Assembly (NCBI GenBank): GCA_022414725.1
Contig: CM039467.1
Location: 9,596,911-9,660,910 of the forward strand
Source of the DNA: Microglena sp. YARC
Taxonomy: Eukaryota; Chlorophyta; Chlorophyceae; Chlamydomonadales; Chlamydomonadaceae
Length of the DNA stretch: 64,000 bases
Direction of reading: 5' to 3'
Shown: positions 31,725 through 40,784 of the stretch, piece by piece
Layout: every line of letters starts with the position of its first letter
Position numbering within the stretch: position 1 is the first letter of the stretch
The notes under the pieces: model-generated
The model's database searches: none
Told to the model about the DNA's origin: nothing
What the model saw: only the letters and a program-made list of their open reading frames with translations
Program-made: the position numbers and the translations under genes

Positions 31725-31895
31725 TTGAGCTCATTGAACCGATGAAGGTGCTGGGTTTGAATCCCTATCGGGGTGCTCTAATGTTTGCGGCCGCTGTCAA
31801 CCACCATGGTAGCTTTGTCCAGGTAAAGTAGCAGCCCGTTCCCTACCGCCGTAAGACGGGGCTCCCTTAATACCACGCCCCACAAGGCATTCTCA
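31725..31895 (+). mobile_element. tRNA-derived SINE, copy 2
   Basis: Matches 15840-16024 in its body: GTCAACCACCATGGTAGC, AGACGGGGCTCCCTTAATAC, CACGCCCCACAAGGC. GGGTTTGAATCCC (about 31751-31763) is a good B box; the A box is degenerate. An A-tailed repeat in reverse orientation follows directly. Confidence 0.8.
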
Positions 31896-31901
31896 TAACT
31901 T

Positions 31902-32014
31902 TTTTTGTTTTAGTTGTGAAAAGACTTTCACCCCAGGAGGTGGGTCTCCCGACACAAATCAGCGACCCAGAGGATTCAGTCAGAATGGCGCTGCCCCTCC
32001 TACAATATGCAAAG
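31902..32014 (-). repeat. Short A-tailed dispersed repeat (SINE-like), copy 2
   Basis: Near-identical to 12513-12640: AGTTGTGAAAAGACTTTCAC, CCAGGAGGTGGGTCTCCCGA, CCTCCTACAATATGCAAAG. Its T-rich end (A tail on the minus strand) abuts the SINE copy at 31895. Confidence 0.78.
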
Positions 32015-32034
32015 TCATACAAATACACTTGAGG

Positions 32035-32345
32035 CTTTAGATATGCTTCGGCCTGCCCGAAACACTAGGATTGGTGAGTTACGTATCGACAGGGCCCTGC
32101 GTTTGTGCTATTGTGATCATTCAATTCTGCGATATAATTAAATCATCATCTCATAAGGTATGATGATTTAATTGTTGGATTATTTGGCATCCCTAATACA
32201 CTAAAAATGGTGAGCTACGTATGGACAGGAGCCCTGAGTTTTGCTACTTTGATCATTTAATTCTACAACATAATTAAATCATCATCTCATCAGGTATGAT
32301 AATTTAATTGTGCGATTATTTTGCCTGCCTAAAACACTCGGATTA
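32035..32345. repeat. About 130-bp tandem duplication
   Basis: Two and a half units sharing GGTGAGYTACGTATSGACAG, TTTAATTCTRCRAYATAATT and AAATCATCATCTCAT. AT-rich and non-coding. Confidence 0.82.
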
Positions 32346-33085
32346 GTGGACTACGTGTAAACTTGCACATGTTGGAATTAAAATGGCCTGTCGATGACAA
32401 TGAAATGAAATCAAATGCAAGTGTTGTACTGTACATGCTGTAATGCATATTATGTACGGTAGTTATGTAAACTTGTACATACTGAAATGCATATGTTGTA
32501 TACATGGTACATGCTAACATGCTGTAACGAATATTATGTACGGTACTTATGTAAACTTGCACATGCTGAAATGCATGTGTTGTATGGTACATGCTGTTAC
32601 GCATATTATGTACGGTAGTTATGTAAAATTGCACATGCTGAAAGCATGTGTTGGACTGTACATGCTGTAACACATCTTATGTACGGTATTTAAGTAAGCT
32701 TATGCATGCTGAAATGCATGTGTTGTACTGTACATGCTGTAATGCATATTATGTACGGTAGTTATGTAAACTTGTACATGCTGAAATGCATGTGTTGTGC
32801 TGTACATGCTATAATGCATATTATGTACGGTACTTATGTAAACTTGTACATGCTGAAATGCATGTGTTGTATGGTACATGCTGTAATGCATATTATGTAC
32901 GGTAGTTATGTAAACTTGTACATGCTGAAAGCATGTGTTTTACTGTACATGCTGTAACACATCTTATGTACGGTAGTTAAGTAAGCTTATGCATGCTGAA
33001 ATGCATGTGTTGTATGCATGGTACATGCTTTAATGCATATTACGGTAGTTGTGTGAACTTGCAGATGCTGAAATGCATGTGCCGT
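32346..33085. repeat. About 70-bp minisatellite with TACATGCTG units
   Basis: Units resemble GTAAACTTGTACATGCTGAA, ATGCATGTGTTGTACTGTAC and ATGCTGTAATGCATATTATG, then TACGGTAGTTAT. About ten units. Frames on both strands give Cys/Met/His/Tyr peptides that only reflect the repeat. Confidence 0.92.
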
Positions 33086-33616
33086 TGTGGAGGCCTGAAG
33101 ACTGGACTTCCATGAGACAGCTCCACCATGGCGTATGAACACCCATCATAAGGTGGATTTGCGTGTCAGCAGACAGGCAGCATGGGTCTGCATCACGGTA
33201 CCCACAGTTGTAGAGTTCTCCTTTTTTTCTTAACCAACCTACCGAATTAGGGTGTGTCCCAGGACGCAACGCCTGGGGTCCGTTTGAAGTACCCTGCACA
33301 GTACACACAGTTTTAGAGGCTTTTGCGGCAGTGTAGGTGATGCGATGACTGGGAGTTCCTGCCAGATGCCAGTGCACTCCTTTGGCTGCAGCGATGTGCA
33401 GCTCAGAGGCTTGAACTTGATGAAGTTGGTTACAGTTTGGACATTTTCAGTTCGGACTTGAACTTCGGTTACATTTCTGACTGTTTGTATAATTTTTACA
33501 AGGTTCTACATTTTTGACTTTCTGAGGCTCTAGTTCCGGACAAGGTATTACTGACCAGGCTTATAATTAATCCAACTAAAACTACGTGACGACCACGTAC
33601 GGGTTGTTCCGGGGGC

Positions 33617-33618
<2 letters not shown>
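33086..33618. other. Complex sequence without recognisable gene
   Basis: No domain-bearing frame. 33215-33245 (CTTTTTTTCTTAACCAACC) may be a fragment of the AGTCCAGG repeat in minus orientation. Confidence 0.55.

Positions 33619-33653
<35 letters not shown>
33619..33653. repeat. Poly-G tract, 35 bases
   Basis: Uninterrupted G35. Confidence 0.95.
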
Positions 33654-33655
<2 letters not shown>

Positions 33656-33724
33656 AAAATCTACTTCTCGAGACGCAGCCTGTTTCAAACCTGTTTGTCG
33701 AGATGCAACAAACCCTCACAAACC

Positions 33725-33981
33725 TGTGTCTATGATATTGTATGTAAATGGTAACTTAAGCATAGTCCGACTGCCGGCATCATATGTATGTATGTTACAG
33801 TCCAGGGGTAGGCCCAATAGGCTAAAGGGACTTGCCCAACCGTATAGGACGGAAGGGCTTAAAAAGAAAAAGCACTAATGAACTGAACCCCAAACAATCG
33901 TTTAACCGACGGGGGGCCTGAGTTCGTGATACAGTGATAATTTAATTCTACAATAATATTATATCATATTGCCTATCCCTA
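33725..33981 (+). mobile_element. MITE family B, copy 3, with a repeat inserted in it
   Basis: The left part (33730-33790) matches the interior of family B (GTAAATGGTAACTTAAGC, CTGCCGGCATCATATG). The right end reads ATATCATATTGCCTATCCCTA (33961-33981). An AGTCCAGG repeat copy lies between. The flanks CACAAACC (33717-33724) and CACAAACA (33982-33989) match at 7 of 8. The left terminus itself is eroded, so the boundary is tentative. Confidence 0.6.
33792..33935 (+). repeat. AGTCCAGGGGTAGG dispersed repeat, copy 2
   Basis: Begins TTACAGTCCAGGGGTAGGCC, continues AATAGGCTAAAGGGACTTGC, then an A-rich AAAAAGAAAAAGCACTAATG, and ends near GGGCCTGAGTTCGTG. It is closely similar to 36405-36545. Confidence 0.82.
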
Positions 33982-34137
33982 CACAAACATGGATGATCAC
34001 TTTATCGCGTATGTACATGTCACCATCACGTACATCCGTCGATAAAGCAATTATTTGGGCATCAGTCCAGCAGGGCATTTCTGCTTAGCCCCTCCTGGTA
34101 TCCTATCATGGTTGGCAAGTTCATGTCGCCTATTTGG

Positions 34138-34272
34138 CTACCCCTGGACTGTATATTGTTACAGTCCAGGAGTAGCTAAAACCTAAACCCTATCCTAAGT
34201 GCGCCTACTTTGCACATTGTAGATAGGACGGGCAACGAACGCCATTCGAACTGACTCCTTAGGGTCGCTGGT
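34138..34272. repeat. Head-to-head repeat ends and truncated A-tailed repeat (copy 3)
   Basis: CTACCCCTGGACTGTA and TACAGTCCAGGAGTAG (34138-34175) form an inverted repeat of two AGTCCAGG ends. Then TAAGTGCGCCTACTTTGC (34196 onward) starts a third copy of the A-tailed repeat seen at 12513-12655, cut at GTCGCTGGT by the poly-C tract 34273-34294. Confidence 0.7.
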
Positions 34273-34353
34273 CCCCCCCCCCCCCCCCCCCCCCTAGGGG
34301 TATGTGGAGCGGGCTTGTCTTGGGTCAAATATGGCCTGTCTGTCTATGATTAA

Positions 34354-36309
34354 GGGCGCCTGGAGGCGCGTCCCGAATGAATGATTCGAATCCTAAATTC
34401 AGTGTATTTTAATTAATTGAATTGAATTGTATTTAATGTTGTGATATTTTAATTCGATTTATTCCTTTCCATTTACGGTAATTAAATAAACGTGATTTGA
34501 ATGCATGTAACTGCTTTAAATTGTATCAATTCTAATAGGATTAAATTTGAACGGTGCCTGGAGGCTTTAAATTAATTGAAGTCCAATGAATCGATTGTTG
34601 AATTAGCATTGTTAACTATTAAGTGACGAAAAGAGAGATTTTGAAGGGTTGTTGAATTTTAAGCAGTATTGAACGTTTGTGTAATGTTATAAAATGCAAT
34701 GTATGTAGATTGACTTGTTTTTAAAGAATTTGATGCAAGAAAAATGAGGCCAATCAGGTATCTGGTTGATTTTACGGAATTTGTACAAGGTATTGCATGT
34801 TTCGCCCGCCCAGCCCAGACGTGAACGGTATGTCCCGTCTTCCTGAACGGGTTTTTGGCCAGCGGCAGGTGGCGTGGCTTGCCCCTGCCCCCGGCCCTGC
34901 CCCACGCACGGCCCTGAGGTGGGGTCCGAGGGCTAATTATAGCACGAGTGCCCTAGGGGATTGTTTCTTCCATTGTGATGCGTACATGTTTCGCCTTGGT
35001 TTTTTGACGACTATTCTGTTCCCAAACCTATGTATACGCACGTGTTTAAGTGCTTCAAATCTGAAATGTTACCTCAATGCACCCTTAAATCAAATTGTTA
35101 ACCGTTAATTGTAGCTTTTTGGCCCAACCTGAGCTCCTTTTCGTGAATTGCGATGCTCATATTTGCTCTGCTGAGAATTTCCCCGGTATAAATAAGTCTT
35201 ATAATTCATCAAAAATATAGAATGTTCAACTTTTTGATGTTTTTCATAAAACCTGAAAATTTGGTTTGTGACACACTAACTAACTAACGGACGGACATTT
35301 TAATGGGGCTAATCCCTCTTCAAATGAAGGGCGCCTGGAGGCGCGTCCCGAATGAAATGATTCGGATCCTTAATTCAATGTATTTTAATTAATTTAATTG
35401 AATTGTATTTAATGTTGTGTTATTTTAATTCGATGTATTCCTTTCCATTTAATTTAATTAAAGTGATTTGAATGCATGTAATTGCTTTAAATTGTACAAT
35501 TCGAATTGGATTAAATTCGAAGGGCGCCTGGAGGCTTAATTGAATTCCAATGAATCGATTGATGATTTAGCATTGTTAACTACAAGGTGACGAAAAAGAG
35601 AGTTGTTGGAGGGTTGTTGATTTTTAAGCAGTATTGAACGTTTCTGTAATGTAATGAAATGCATGTATGTAGATTGACTTTTTTTAGGAATTTGATGCAA
35701 GAAAAATGAGGCCAATCACGTGTCTGGTTGATTTTACGGAATTTGTTCAAGGTATTGCATGTTTCGGCCCAGCCCAGACGTGAACGGTATATCCCGTCCT
35801 GCTGAACGGGCTTTTTGGCCAGCGGCAGGTGGCGTGGCTTGCCACTGCCCCGCCCGGTGGCCCCCGCCCCCGCCCCTGCCCCGCCCCTGCCCCTCGCACG
35901 GCCCTGAGGTGGGGTCCGTGGGCTGATTATAGCACAAGTGCCCGAGGGGAATGTTTCGTCCATTGTGATGCTTACATGTTTCGCCTCCAATTTTTGACGA
36001 CAATTCTGCTCCCAAACTTATGTTTGCGCACATGTCTAAGTGGTTCAAATTTGAAATGTTAGCTCAAAACACCCTGAAATCAAATTGTTAACCGTTAATT
36101 GTAGCTATTTGGCCCAACCTGAGCTCCTTTTCATGAATTGCGATGCTCATATGTGCTCTGGTCAGAATTTGTCCGGTGTAAATAAGTCTTATAATTCATC
36201 AAAAATATAGAATGTTCAATTGTTTTGATGTTTTTCATAAAACCTGAAAAATGGTTTGTGACACACGGACGAACGGACATTTTAATGGGTCTAATCCCTC
36301 TTCAAAAAA
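34354..36309. repeat. 975-bp tandem duplication (two units)
   Basis: GGGCGCCTGGAGGCGCGTCC starts at 34354 and again at 35329. The whole unit is shared, including GATGCAAGAAAAATGAGGCC, CCCAGACGTGAACGGTAT and GAATTGCGATGCTCATAT, to ACATTTTAATGGG. Copies differ by substitutions and small indels. No gene is recognised in either unit; frames around 34797 and 35829 run through a GC-rich CCCCGCCCC patch. Confidence 0.92.
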
Positions 36310-36404
36310 TCTGGAGATTTTTTTCATTCGGGTACCATTGCATGTATGGTACAGGGTACCAAATGAAGCACAATTTTGCGCAATACCCTGTACGTATGTA
36401 TGTT

Positions 36405-36545
36405 AAAGTCCAGGGGTAGGCCAAATAGGCTAAAGGGACTTGCCCGACCATATAGGAAGGGCTTAAAAAAAGAACAAGCACTGATGAACTGAGCCCCAAA
36501 CAATTGTGTAAACGACGTGGGCCATGAGTTTGTGCTACAGTGGTA
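36405..36545 (+). repeat. AGTCCAGGGGTAGG dispersed repeat, copy 3
   Basis: Same blocks as 33792-33935: AGTCCAGGGGTAGGCCAAAT, GGCTAAAGGGACTTGCCCG, an A-rich centre, and GCCCCAAACAATTGTGTAAA. Confidence 0.85.
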
Positions 36546-36792
36546 ATTTAATTCTACCCTAACGCACAAGGCTCTGGAGCCCGGCAAATGAAGTACACTT
36601 TTGCGCACTAACGCACAAGGCTCTGGAGCCCGACTGCCCAATTGAAGCAATATGTAAAAACCCTTCTGGGTGCAGCGCGCAGATTTTCGTCTTCAGTTAA
36701 GTTAAAAGCGCAACCCAAACGGAGGCAATTGCGCTCTTGAAGCAACCCAAAAGGACCAACTGTAGTACCCTGGGATGGTAGGGTATAATAAT
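36546..36792. other. Non-coding spacer with a short direct repeat
   Basis: TAACGCACAAGGCTCTGGAG is present twice (36560 and 36609), about 49 bp apart. The sequence before 36775 (TAGTACCCTG) looks like the end of another family A-type element, but no partner end is clear. Confidence 0.5.
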
Positions 36793-36986
36793 CAGGGTAC
36801 TTCAAGTGGCCAAATTGGCCAGCGCTTTAGCGCACTTGAAAACAAGAAAACTGCGCTTTGTAGTGCAAAAAGTGCAAAATTGCTTGCTGCGCCCACAGGG
36901 AGTTGCAGAAAACTGCGCTTAAAGCGCAGAGGGGGTCAAAAAGTCAGCGCTCAAAAGCGCAAAAGCGTGCGCTTTGAATTACCCTG
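36793..36986 (+). mobile_element. hAT-like MITE family A, copy 2
   Basis: 194 bp with ends CAGGGTACTTCAA and TTGAATTACCCTG. The flanking 8-mers are ATAATAAT (36785-36792) and GTAATAAT (36987-36994), 7 of 8 matching. The body is about 90 percent identical to 17187-17380. Confidence 0.9.
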
Positions 36987-37281
36987 GTAATAATAGCCGC
37001 ATACAGTATCATCATTGATCACTACTGTTTCTTTTTTGGGCTTCGCGTAGCAGCTTCTAGGCAGCTCCCTTGTCCTATCCTTGAGCCAAACCTGATGCTA
37101 GCTAGTGCGTCTGAAAGCTGATGTGACAAGCATTCCAATGCAGCTTCAAGCATTGGGCTGGCTATTGGAGCTGGCGTGAAGCTGCCATGATTAGCCAAAA
37201 AATGAAATAGTGTTGATCATCATCAATTCATCATTTTCATAGTTAGCCGCTTTGGCTACCCCTGGACTGTAAAAATACAAA
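36987..37281. other. Spacer with two dispersed-repeat fragments
   Basis: 37045-37130 is related to 21540-21640. 37226-37275 (GGCTACCCCTGGACTGTAA) is the end of an AGTCCAGG repeat in minus orientation, immediately downstream of the TraB-like gene. Confidence 0.6.
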
Positions 37282-38844
37282 CTATACATCAGCCTCAACA
37301 GCAGTATCAGCAGCAGTAGCAGTGGCGGTAGCAGCAGCGGCGGCGGCAAGAGCAAGCAGGGGAACAACATCACGGCGTTCTACCACTGCAACAATGCACT
37401 TGCATGGGGAACCATGTGATGAACCATGCCCATCAGCCAGCTTCTGCAAACGATCCAGTATGTCCAACTTTGCTTCATCGGCCCCTGGAATCTGGTAAGC
37501 ATAAGTGGTAGCAGCAGCAGTAGTTCCTGTCGTGTCAGACTCCACCATATCTATCAGATCAGTTGGGTGGCGCCCCCCCACCTGATCACTGGCAGGGACC
37601 ACAGACATATGTGCAAGATACGCAAGATGCTGATCAGCGCCCTCAGCCAAACAGTCTGTGTGCTCAAGGCTTGCGCACCACTCTGCGAACTCCAGATACT
37701 CAACTCCGAAGTTCTGCGCAGCCCACGATTCCTCAACGAATTGCTTCCTCATACTATTATAGTGGCCATGGTTGCGGGGTGATTCAGGCCTGCACTCGCT
37801 GTCTACAGCATAAAGAGGTGGAGTTCCTTTACGAGTGGTGGAGGGAATGGTATTATCCCGGTACCATAAGAGGCCTGTGTACCGCTCAGGCTCGTATCCT
37901 GGGCTGTCTTCAAGGAACTGCCATGCTCTGCTCCTACCATCTACATCAATGCCTTCCAGCCTAATGGTGCCCTGGCTTGAAGACGCCAAACGAGCAGCAA
38001 CCAAATATCCTATTAATAGGAGTCTGGAGAACCACATGAGGTTATATGCCGTCTCCTCGTGCAATGAGTGGCTGCCAGCAGTCAGCAAAGGTTTGTTCCC
38101 TATGAGAACCGTTTCTATCCAGTCACAGCGATCTGAAGGTGATAAGGCCTGGTATGCCTCCTTGATACCTGCTGGGAACTCGAGGGCCGTGAGTTTGTCC
38201 AACCCGAGGGGTCCAAGCTCCCGAGATAAATCACTGAACCGCTTGATTGCCTTCGGTGGCATCTGAACAGCGATGGTATCTGGCTCCACGGCATCAACCA
38301 GTGCTCTGACGGCTGACGGAGTTGAAGGATCGTCTTGACTCACGCCGAGGAGGTGGACGTAGCATTCACCATCGTTCAAGATGATAGGCTTGTTGATGGC
38401 AATATCTAGCCAAGCTCGATGGGCCGTCTTCCAGAGCTCATCACATGATGTTGGCATGGTGCGTTCGTATAAGGCAGCCCCCACCTTCTTGAGGTCATCC
38501 TCTACCCCGTCCCGGGGTATCTGGGGGGAGGGGGGGCGTAGTTGTTGTTGGCTTTGCTGCGCACCCATGGCTTTGCTACCACTTCGTTTCTTCTTGGGGG
38601 CGCTTTTTGCCTCGGATCTCTTCTTCTGATTCTTTCCCCAACATACAGATGATGTGGCGTTGTCCAGCAGCTCTATCGGCATTGGGCGGACAGGAGAGAG
38701 AAGCGTGCGGTGTTGGGCGCCAAAGTCAGAGCAGTGACGGAAGGAGAGGCGCCCCATACCTCCAAAAGCTCCGTTGCAGTGGGAAGCAGGACGGAAGGCA
38801 GACGGCCCATGATGGGGCGAAAACGGCTTGCAAACGGAAAACAT
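37282..38844 (-). CDS. TraB-domain-like protein, probably organelle-targeted
   Basis: A clean single-exon frame. It is open from 39027, but I choose the Met at 38844 (MFSVCKPFSPHHGPSAF), giving 520 residues. Its N-terminus is rich in Ser, Arg and Phe with few acids, like a transit peptide. After a Lys/Arg and Gln-rich linker, YVHLLGVSQDDPSTPSAVRA, LVDAVEPDTIAVQMPP resembles the TraB/PrgY motif (hLhGtaHvS, then PDxVxVEL). CIVAVVERRDVVPLL near the C-terminus resembles the family's closing IVAVVGxGHVxGI block, with the usual Gly-His altered. LLLIGYLVAARLASS may be a membrane-proximal helix. TraB-like proteins in eukaryotes are mitochondrial or membrane-associated and poorly characterised. The C-terminus is Ala-rich. 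Family assignment is moderately sure. Confidence 0.7.
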   Translation of the reverse strand: MFSVCKPFSPHHGPSAFRPASHCNGAFGGMGRLSFRHCSDFGAQHRTLLSPVRPMPIELLDNATSSVCWGKNQKKRSEAKSAPKKKRSGSKAMGAQQSQQQLRPPSPQIPRDGVEDDLKKVGAALYERTMPTSCDELWKTAHRAWLDIAINKPIILNDGECYVHLLGVSQDDPSTPSAVRALVDAVEPDTIAVQMPPKAIKRFSDLSRELGPLGLDKLTALEFPAGIKEAYQALSPSDRCDWIETVLIGNKPLLTAGSHSLHEETAYNLMWFSRLLLIGYLVAARLASSSQGTIRLEGIDVDGRSRAWQFLEDSPGYEPERYTGLLWYRDNTIPSTTRKGTPPLYAVDSECRPESPRNHGHYNSMRKQFVEESWAAQNFGVEYLEFAEWCASLEHTDCLAEGADQHLAYLAHMSVVPASDQVGGRHPTDLIDMVESDTTGTTAAATTYAYQIPGADEAKLDILDRLQKLADGHGSSHGSPCKCIVAVVERRDVVPLLALAAAAAATATATAADTAVEADV

Positions 38845-39052
38845 GACGAAACGAGGGTTTTTTCGTATCCTTCTTTTAGCTTTTAAGCTCTTGCGATCAG
38901 ACAAGCCGCCTAAGGGTTTTGTCTGTCCAGGGGGGAACACGCCCGTGGATGCCAAACCTTGGACAGGTAGGCCCGCGCACGCAGATCTTCCCGAGTGAGA
39001 GCATGCAGATCTTCCCGAGGGCATCACGGAACGCCAGACGCACGCGCACGAA

Positions 39053-39076
39053 CCTAAACCCTAAACCCTAAACCCC
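39053..39076. promoter_or_regulatory. Short telomere-like (CCCTAAA)3 tract / telo-box
   Basis: CCTAAACCCTAAACCCTAAA and CCCC lie about 210 bp upstream of the chosen start of the TraB-like gene. In plants a telo-box (AAACCCTAA) is a known promoter element. Whether it acts here or is an interstitial telomere scar is inference. Confidence 0.5.
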
Positions 39077-39171
39077 TGCACGTGGTCCCAGATTTACGAT
39101 TGAAAGAAGTCGACTTTTTTTTTAGTTTACCATGTTTTCCATACATGACTTCCACTCCGTCTGTATGTTTC

Positions 39172-39240
39172 TTACAGTCGAGGGGTAGGCTAGATAGGCT
39201 AAAGGGACTTGCCCAACCGTACAGAAATTGTGTAACACCG
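39172..39240 (+). repeat. AGTCCAGGGGTAGG dispersed repeat, copy 4, with microsatellite
   Basis: TTACAGTCGAGGGGTAGGCT, then GGCTAAAGGGACTTGCCCAA and CCGTACAG. The repeat's ACCTGCCCAACCGTGATAGG block resumes after the (AG)n tract, as if the microsatellite expanded inside the element. Confidence 0.78.
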
Positions 39241-39243
39241 TTA

Positions 39244-39246
<3 letters not shown>

Positions 39247-39317
<71 letters not shown>
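39247..39317. repeat. (AG)n microsatellite
   Basis: About 35 perfect dinucleotide units. Confidence 0.96.
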
Positions 39318-39323
<6 letters not shown>

Positions 39324-39399
39324 CAACCGTGATAGGAAAGGCTTCAACCTGTGATGCTTGGAAGGGGCCTTAGGGAAGCGGGCCACTTGGAGTTGGCAA

Positions 39400-39615
39400 G
39401 ACATTGAAGACATTGAAGGCGTTTGAGCCATTGAAGACATTGAAGACATTGAAGACATTGAAGACATTGAAGGCGTTTGAGCCATTGAAGACATTGAAGA
39501 CATTGAAGGCGTTTGAGCCATTGAAGACATTGAAGGCATTGAAGACATTGAAGGCGTTTGAGCCATTGAAGGAAGACATTGAAGGCATTGAAGGCATTAA
39601 AGGCATTGAAGGCAT
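39400..39615. repeat. 9-bp coding-like minisatellite (GACATTGAA)
   Basis: GACATTGAA and GGCATTGAA units with GGCGTTTGAGCCATTGAA interruptions. The 9-bp period keeps frames open on both strands, as repeats of Lys-Thr-Leu (plus) or Asn-Val-Phe / Met-Ser-Ser (minus). I do not take it as a gene. Confidence 0.92.
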
Positions 39616-39671
39616 TTTAGAAAGACGTTGGGCCTCTCTAGGGAGAGGTCATGTAGAGTTGAAACCCTGCA

Positions 39672-39865
39672 GTGGATTTCACCGCATTTAGTTCCACCCT
39701 CTAGTGGATTCCACCGCATTTAGTTCCACCCTGTAGTGGATTCCACCGCATTTAGTTCCACCCTGTAGTGGATTCCACCGCATTTAGTTCCACCCTGTAG
39801 TGGATTCCACCGCATTTAGTCCCACCGTGTAGTGGATTTCACCGCATTTCGTCCCACCATACGGT
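39672..39865. repeat. About 33-bp minisatellite
   Basis: About six units of AGTGGATTCCACCGCATTTA followed by GTTCCACCCTGT. Nearly perfect. Confidence 0.95.
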
Positions 39866-40261
39866 ATGTGTAGGCAGACGGAGGGGGCGAAAACTGGAAA
39901 CTAATTACCCCCCTTTTTAGCGACGTCAGCAGGGCATTCAGTTATCAACTGTTTCTCCCACATGATAGCTGAGAAGTCCACGAAAAGTGGCCAAGTCGCA
40001 ACAAATCAAGCAGGGCCAATTCTTTTCTAAGTACCGGTATATTCAAAATCCTTATTAATTAAAAGTAGTTTTTTAATGTGCTGGAATGGCTCCTCACTCG
40101 ACTAGTTCCGGGTAATTAGGATGATCGTGATGAGAAGTAAATGCACACACCCAGGAGCGAGTGACACCAGATACGGATGATTAGGAAGCAAATATATCAG
40201 GACACGAGCGAACTGTGATGTTCGAGGATTGTTTACATTGTAGACAAGCACACAGCAATGA
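39866..40261. other. Intergenic DNA
   Basis: No gene, repeat or motif recognised. Confidence 0.6.
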
Positions 40262-40385
40262 TAACGCCTAGCTAGAGGGGCGTGCTATTACGGGAGCCCT
40301 GTCTTCCGGCGGTAGAGAACCTGCAGCTACTTAACCTGGACAGTGCTACCATGGCGGTTGACAGCGACCGCGAACACTTAAGCGC
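40262..40385 (-). mobile_element. tRNA-derived SINE, copy 3 (minus, 3' part)
   Basis: The reverse complement reads GTCAACCGCCATGGTAGC, CTGTCCAGGTTAAGTAGC, GGGCTCCCGTAATAGCACGC and GGCGTTATCATTG, matching the body and end of 15840-16024. The tRNA-like head is not recognisable. Confidence 0.78.
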
Positions 40386-40509
40386 ACAAGCACGCAAAGA
40401 AGTGTGTAGTGTGTCTCCAAGGGACAGTCACTGAGCAAGCAGCGACATGGCCGTGCTTCACATTACGTATGTAGCACCTCCTCGGCCAAGAATTCAACCT
40501 TCATGTATG

Positions 40510-40725
40510 TCCTGTTTTTTTGCGGAGCCCCCCCTTCTCAGGGGCGGGAGCCCCTAGTGTTACCCATTTGTCCGATCGTCCATCCATCCATCTACCCGTC
40601 TGACCGCGATGAAGCCCGACTCGTCAGCCAACAGTCTCGTAACTAACTCACTTCCGTTGCCACCTGTCGCTGCCTCGCTATCACTGTCCGCCATTTTTTA
40701 GCGTCGCAGGCGACGCTGCATATAA
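40510..40725 (+). repeat. Dispersed repeat with CCAT microsatellite, copy 1
   Basis: GCGGAGCCCCCCCTTCTCAG, CCATCCATCCATC, GACCGCGATGAAGCCCGAC and CGTTGCCACCTGTCGCTGCC, then CCGCCATTTTTTAGCG. It is inverted and closely similar to 49205-49525, where the microsatellite has grown to about 30 GGAT units. Confidence 0.88.
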
Positions 40726-40784
40726 CTTGTCCCTTCTTGCCTTGCTCTTAGGACCTGACACGCACTAAGAGGGCACTTAGGTCG

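Noticed and set aside
38115..38846. Plus frames opposite the TraB-like gene
   Set aside because: Antisense to a clean long coding frame.
39054..39691. Met-Ser-Ser and Lys-Thr-Leu repeat proteins on opposite strands
   Set aside because: A 9-bp minisatellite keeps both strands open; the minus frame also runs through (AG)n.
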